A DNA stretch of 64,000 nt, taken from the NCBI GenBank assembly GCA_024227565.1, contig JAAEUE010000128.1, forward strand, positions 49,915-113,914, given 5' to 3'. The notes under the pieces were generated by a model. The model saw only the letters and a program-made list of their open reading frames with translations, searched no databases and was not told the DNA's origin. Below, piece after piece: positions 60,024-64,000 of this stretch (its first letter is position 1; each line of letters opens with the position of its first letter). The position numbers and the translations under genes were made by a program. This DNA is from Alphaproteobacteria bacterium. GTDB taxonomy: Bacteria; Pseudomonadota; Alphaproteobacteria; Rhizobiales; CAJQND01.

Positions 60024-61754
60024 ATGCACCGCATGCTCTTGCTTAGTATTTCTGTTGTTTTCCTGGTTGTCATCTGGACGGGATTGGCAGCTGCGGAAAA
60101 GCGGATTGCACTTGTAATCGGCAATGGTTCCTATGCACAAACCCGTCCACTGGCCAATCCAGTGCGCGATGCAAAGGCAATGTCGGAAAAGCTCATCTCG
60201 CTGGGCTTTGATGTGATCTACGAAATTGACCGCACAAAAGTTGAATTGGAGCGCATCTTTCAACGCTTCGTCTCCCGCTCCAAGAGCGCGGAGACAGCGT
60301 TGGTTTTTTATGCTGGGCATGGAATTCAGGTTCGCGGCAAAAACTACGTCATTCCGATAGATGCAAAACTCAAGGATGTGAGCGATGTCGAGTTTGAGTT
60401 GCTCGAGGTCGATAAGCTGGTCGCATCCATTGAAAAACAGGCCAAACGAACCCTGGTGTTCCTGGACGCCTGCCGGGACAATCCATTCATCGCCTCCATG
60501 AAAGGGTATACGCGCAGTGTTGGCGACAAGGGCTTGGCGCAAACAAAGGCATCGCTGGGAACGCTGGTCGCCTTTGCTGCACAACCAGGCGCCGTTGCAT
60601 CCGATGGCGTGGGAAGACATTCGCCGTTTACATCGGCCTTGTTGAAATACCTCGGCCGGCCCGGCGAGAGCATCAGCCAGACGCTCATCCGGGTCCGGCG
60701 TTCGGTATACAAGGAAACCAAGGGAGAGCAGATTCCACAGGACTTCAATTCTCTGCTGGACGATGCGTTTCTTGTTGCCGCAGCCAGCAACCAGCTCTCA
60801 AGTGAAGACCTGCGCAAGAAGATTGCAGCGGCAAAGGCAAAACTGGCGCGGCTCCAGGGCGCAGAATCTGGGCGCGGCATAGACCCGAAGCCGGCCCCCA
60901 AAAAGAAAAAATGGAAACCTGGCCAGCGGTTTCGTGACTGCGAGAACTGTCCCGAGATGGTCGTTGTTCCTGCTGGCCAGTTCGTCATGGGCAGCCCGGC
61001 AGATGAAGACCTGCGATTGCCGAACGAAGGTCCGCAAAAGGAAATCGAGATTCCCAAAGCCTTTGCAATGGGGCGGTATGAAGTCTCGGTTGGTGAGTTC
61101 AAAAGATACGTAAAAGCATCGGGGAACGACCCGAGCAATGACCTCAACAGCTATTGTTGGGAATGGGTCGACAAACTAAAGCGCGGCCGCGACAACAACA
61201 AGCATAGCTGGCGCAAACCGGGATTTCGGCAAAGAAACAATTTTCCTGTGGTTTGCGTGTCGTGGGTAGTTGCAGGCCGGTATGTCAAGTGGCTCTCAAA
61301 AATCACCGGCAAGACCTATCGTTTACCTTCTGAGGCCGAATGGGAATACGCGGCACGCGCTGGGTCGAGCAAGATGTTCTCATCTGGTTCGCGAATTTCA
61401 GTGAAAGTTGCAAATTTTTCGAGCTGGCACGACCAGCGCTTTGCAGGCGCCCGCAAGGAGCGTTTCTGGCACGGCAAACCCGTGAAAGTAAGCAAGTACA
61501 GAGCAAACAAATTTGGCCTTTACCAGATGCACGGAAATGTGTGGGAGATGGTTCAGGACTGCTTTCATTCGAACTTGCGGCTGGTGCCGCCAGATGGGCA
61601 ACCATATGTTCGAGATGGCTGCCAAAAACGAATTCGCAAAGGCGGCAGCTGGCTCAGCCTTCCCTGGGACCTGCGTTCGGCACGGCGCTTTGCGGTTGGA
61701 TTTGCGTGGCGTGAGCAAAACATGGGTTTCCGGATATTACGGGAGCTTGACTAG
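60024..61754 (+). CDS. Secreted caspase-like peptidase (C14) fused to an FGE-sulfatase (SUMF1-type) domain
   Basis: A 576-residue exported protein. The signal peptide covers residues 1-24. The caspase-like domain (about 26-255) has an intact dyad: His99 in 'VFYAGHGIQVRG' and Cys150 in 'FLDACRDNP'. A helical linker (260-285) and a Lys/Pro-rich spacer lead to a formylglycine-generating-enzyme-like domain (about 308-575) with 'LPSEAEWEYAARAG', 'MHGNVWEM' and 'IRKGGSWLSLPW'. That domain lacks the paired cysteines that true FGE has just after GGS, so it is not expected to make formylglycine. Metacaspases of this type usually cleave after Arg/Lys. Followed directly by an inactive paralogue. Confidence 0.8.
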   Translation: MHRMLLLSISVVFLVVIWTGLAAAEKRIALVIGNGSYAQTRPLANPVRDAKAMSEKLISLGFDVIYEIDRTKVELERIFQRFVSRSKSAETALVFYAGHGIQVRGKNYVIPIDAKLKDVSDVEFELLEVDKLVASIEKQAKRTLVFLDACRDNPFIASMKGYTRSVGDKGLAQTKASLGTLVAFAAQPGAVASDGVGRHSPFTSALLKYLGRPGESISQTLIRVRRSVYKETKGEQIPQDFNSLLDDAFLVAAASNQLSSEDLRKKIAAAKAKLARLQGAESGRGIDPKPAPKKKKWKPGQRFRDCENCPEMVVVPAGQFVMGSPADEDLRLPNEGPQKEIEIPKAFAMGRYEVSVGEFKRYVKASGNDPSNDLNSYCWEWVDKLKRGRDNNKHSWRKPGFRQRNNFPVVCVSWVVAGRYVKWLSKITGKTYRLPSEAEWEYAARAGSSKMFSSGSRISVKVANFSSWHDQRFAGARKERFWHGKPVKVSKYRANKFGLYQMHGNVWEMVQDCFHSNLRLVPPDGQPYVRDGCQKRIRKGGSWLSLPWDLRSARRFAVGFAWREQNMGFRILRELD

Positions 61755-63689
61755 ATGGTTTCGAGATTTGCGATTCATGCGTTGCTATTGTCCTGGTTCG
61801 CAGTTCTCTTGCCGGCTGCAAGTCAAGTTGCATTTGCTGCAGACCGTGTCGCGCTCGTCATCGGCAATGGCACTTATGCGAACGCAACGGATCTGGCGAA
61901 ATCCGCCGCTGACTCAAGAGCAATTTCAGGAAAACTTAAGGAGCTGGGTTTCGAGGTAACTCATGCGATCGACAGGTCGAGGACTGAATTGAACCGTTTG
62001 GTTCAGGCGTTTGTGCACAAGGCGGATGGTGCCAAAATTGCTGTCTTTTTCTACAGTGGCTACGGCATGCAAGTTCACGGCGACAACTACCTGATACCGA
62101 TAGATGCCAAGCTCTCGGATGTGGATGATGCGTCTTTTGAGCTACTCGCACTTAACCAGGTTATTTCAGCGGTAGAGGGCAAGGCGCAGCTCACACTGAT
62201 GTTGATTGATGCAGCACGTGACAACCCGTTTGCTGCAACAATGAAGGGGTTGAACCGCGCCATCGGCGGTCGGGGTTTATCACGCCTTAAGCAGCCAAGC
62301 ATCGGCATGCTACTGTCGCTGTCTGCCGAACCGGGAGCGGTTTCAATCGCTGGCAGTGAACGGCACTCGCCTTATGTGCATGCACTCATGCAGTATCTGG
62401 GAGCCGCCGAATTCAGCATCAGCCAAATCATGACCCGGGTCCGTCAGACTGTTTTCAAGATGACGCAAGGCAAGCAGATCCCGCGAGACTACAACTCGAT
62501 GCTGGAAGATTTCCGGCTTTTTGCCGCCGCGAACAACGGCTCAAACCAGCCAGGCACCGCGGACACTGACAGGCTGCAACACGAACTCGCGCAGTTGCAG
62601 GCGAAGCTGGCCAAACTGCAAGGTCAGCCAGCGGATGCATCAGGTTCTGCCAGTGATCCCGACGCCGGCAAATATCGCATTGGCGAAGTGCTGCGTGATT
62701 GCGGCCATTGTCCGGAGTTGGTGATCGTTCCGAAAGGCGATTTCCTGATCGGCAGTCCGAAGAACGAAGACCGCCGCGTTGGCCATGAGGGACCGCGCAA
62801 AAAGATCACGCTAACCAAGCCGTTCGCCGCCGGCCGGTTTGAAGTGACACTGGGAGAGTTTCAAAAGTACGTCAGGGCTACAAGCAAAGAACCGGTGAAT
62901 TTCTGCTGGGAGGAACCTGGCTTCATTCAAACAGCGGAACAACCGGTCATTTGCGTTACCTGGTCAGAGGCGAAAAATTATGTGGACTGGTTGGCGAAAT
63001 CCACAGGTAAGCCCTTCCGGTTATTGAGTGAAGCAGAGTGGGAGTATGTGGCTCGCGCTGGCAAAACCACCATGTACACGTTTGGCCGTTTGATCTCTCC
63101 CAGACTTGCGAACTATCATCCAATTTTCGACGTATCCTTTTCTGGTGCCAAAAGATCGGCTCAGCAAGTATTTGCGGCAACGGCCGTGGTCTCGGCGCTG
63201 AGACCGAATGCCTTCGGTCTGTATCATGTCCATGGCAATGTCGCTGAGTGGGTAAGTGACTGTTACATTGACAGTTATGAAAACCTGCCGCTGGATGGAA
63301 AGCCTTTTCGCAAGGAAACGTGTTCCGTGCGAGTGCTGCGGGGCGGCAGTTGGAAGGATTTTCCATGGAAGGTCCGATCCGCCCACCGCGAGTATTGGGG
63401 AATTCATCACAGCTCCAAGCGGATTGGGTTTCGTGTGGCCCGTGAATTGCTCGACACCGAGGCCGTTCGGGAACGGCTGACAGGCAAGGCTCTGGCGCGC
63501 GCGCTGCAACAGCAGCTGAAGCGTGTCGGTTGTCTGGCTGGACTCGTAGACGGTGACTGGGGGCCCGGTAGTCGCAAGGCGCTGTCCCAGTTTAACAGGC
63601 GTGCAAAGAAGTCTGAATCGACCCGTACTCCCAGCGAAGGGGCACTCCATGCTGTCAGGCGAATGACCGCGCGCGTTTGCGTCGACTAG
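61755..63689 (+). CDS. Catalytically dead caspase-like paralogue with FGE-type and peptidoglycan-binding-like domains
   Basis: A 644-residue exported protein with the same architecture as its neighbour, starting at the base after that gene's stop. In the caspase-like domain the His is replaced by Tyr103 ('FYSGYGMQVHG') and the Cys by Ala154 ('LIDAARDNP'), so peptidase activity must be lost while the fold is well kept. The FGE-type domain covers about residues 318-560 ('LLSEAEWEYVARAG', 'VHGNVAEWVSDC', 'LRGGSWKDFPW') and again lacks the catalytic cysteine pair. A C-terminal segment ('LQQQLKRVGCLAGLVDGDWG', then 'GSRKALSQFNRRA') resembles a peptidoglycan-binding-1 repeat and is absent from the first protein. 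It probably partners or regulates the active one. Confidence 0.78.
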   Translation: MVSRFAIHALLLSWFAVLLPAASQVAFAADRVALVIGNGTYANATDLAKSAADSRAISGKLKELGFEVTHAIDRSRTELNRLVQAFVHKADGAKIAVFFYSGYGMQVHGDNYLIPIDAKLSDVDDASFELLALNQVISAVEGKAQLTLMLIDAARDNPFAATMKGLNRAIGGRGLSRLKQPSIGMLLSLSAEPGAVSIAGSERHSPYVHALMQYLGAAEFSISQIMTRVRQTVFKMTQGKQIPRDYNSMLEDFRLFAAANNGSNQPGTADTDRLQHELAQLQAKLAKLQGQPADASGSASDPDAGKYRIGEVLRDCGHCPELVIVPKGDFLIGSPKNEDRRVGHEGPRKKITLTKPFAAGRFEVTLGEFQKYVRATSKEPVNFCWEEPGFIQTAEQPVICVTWSEAKNYVDWLAKSTGKPFRLLSEAEWEYVARAGKTTMYTFGRLISPRLANYHPIFDVSFSGAKRSAQQVFAATAVVSALRPNAFGLYHVHGNVAEWVSDCYIDSYENLPLDGKPFRKETCSVRVLRGGSWKDFPWKVRSAHREYWGIHHSSKRIGFRVARELLDTEAVRERLTGKALARALQQQLKRVGCLAGLVDGDWGPGSRKALSQFNRRAKKSESTRTPSEGALHAVRRMTARVCVD

Positions 63690-64000
63690 ATTGGCGGCGT
63701 GCTCGTTGCTAGAATCGCCTGTGGACACGTCCTTGCGTGCTCAACTGTTTCCAGCTTGTTGGGATAAACTAAATCCATCCGCTACCTCTGTTTCTGTTAC
63801 TGGCAGCTGCAGTTTCGAGTGGAAACCTATCTCCCTTGCCCGATGGTTCGAAGGTCTCAAATGGGCTCCAAGCGGACATTCAACTCAAATCGACTGAAGG
63901 TAACTAATGGCACTTTGCGGACTCTTTGGTCGGCCAGATAGAGAGTCCGCTTTCAGGGGCTAAACCGACATGTGGAGGCAAAACGGACATGGATGTCTGG
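63690..64000. other. Window end without a supported gene
   Basis: No convincing reading frame occurs in the last 311 bases. Near 63948-63996 there are AGTCCGCTTTCAGGGGCTAA and CGACAT / CGGACAT pieces that resemble decayed copies of a TGTCCGCTT-type Rhizobiales intergenic repeat. Confidence 0.45.

Noticed and set aside
60024..63689. Type III CRISPR- or TIR-like caspase defence effector
   Set aside because: Both proteins have signal peptides and FGE-type domains and there are no sensor or Cas genes nearby, so an envelope function is more likely than intracellular immunity.
63691..63897. 68-codon open frame after the caspase-like genes
   Set aside because: No ribosome site, no recognisable domain and unnatural composition; likely chance.
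1..64000. CRISPR arrays, tRNA genes, insertion-sequence transposases
   Set aside because: No regularly spaced direct repeats, cloverleaf sequences or transposase-like proteins were found on either strand.

Overview
The window looks like chromosome of an alphaproteobacterium, most likely a member of the Hyphomicrobiales (Rhizobiales). The base composition is GC-rich. Supporting genes include an alphaproteobacterial-type rpoH with the RpoH box, a ROSE-like RNA thermometer in front of an hsp20 gene, a BcsS-type outer-membrane protein, a DUF4164-zapA pair followed by a 6S RNA candidate, and a tkt-gap-pgk-aldolase run. No plasmid, phage, transposase, CRISPR or tRNA was seen.

Layout. 1-3.4 kb: end of an APS kinase, then small secreted proteins (DUF922 protease-like, cytochrome c, and two paralogous basic Cys-module proteins). 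3.5-13.6 kb: mixed housekeeping and accessory genes (Tag-like glycosylase, TauD-like dioxygenase, RNase T2, GATase, MDR reductase, MBL hydrolase, pentapeptide-repeat and YHS proteins, EamA transporter, GST, NUDIX), with two copies of a dispersed palindromic repeat. 13.7-30.0 kb: the centrepiece, a complete bacterial sphingolipid locus. It holds serine palmitoyltransferase, a dedicated acyl carrier protein, a CerR-like reductase, a fatty acyl-AMP ligase and a bCerS-like N-acyltransferase. Head-group genes are a ceramide/diacylglycerol-kinase-type lipid kinase, a Tam41-like nucleotidyltransferase, a CDP-alcohol phosphotransferase and two further nucleotidyltransferases. Transport candidates are an MsbA-like ABC exporter and an LptF/LptG-like permease pair. 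A metallophosphoesterase and a HIT protein are also present. The two arms are separated by an AT-rich insert carrying a frameshifted two-helix membrane protein gene.

30-41 kb: YbaK deacylase, BcsS, rpoH, heat-shock-promoter/ROSE/hsp20, a FAD oxidoreductase, acyl-CoA synthetase, agmatinase and DUF2000, with GC-rich repeats between 37.4 and 38.0 kb. 41-52 kb, minus strand: a MotA/MotB-like pair, inositol monophosphatase, efp, a Sel1-repeat protein, a ThiE-like protein, class I aldolase, pgk, gap and tkt. 52-58 kb: DUF4164, zapA, 6S RNA candidate, 5-FCL, YmdB-type phosphoesterase, yebC, EamA and a second FAD oxidoreductase. 58.2-58.8 kb: a repeat cluster and an orphan consensus promoter. 58.8-63.7 kb: polysaccharide deacetylase and two tandem secreted caspase-like/FGE-sulfatase fusions, the second having lost both catalytic residues of the caspase dyad.

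The genes that most clearly work together are the sphingolipid set: activate acyl chain on ACP, condense with serine, N-acylate, reduce, phosphorylate, add a head group, export. The tandem caspase-like pair and the MotA/MotB-like pair are further two-gene units. All calls come from reading the translated sequence; no database search was possible.
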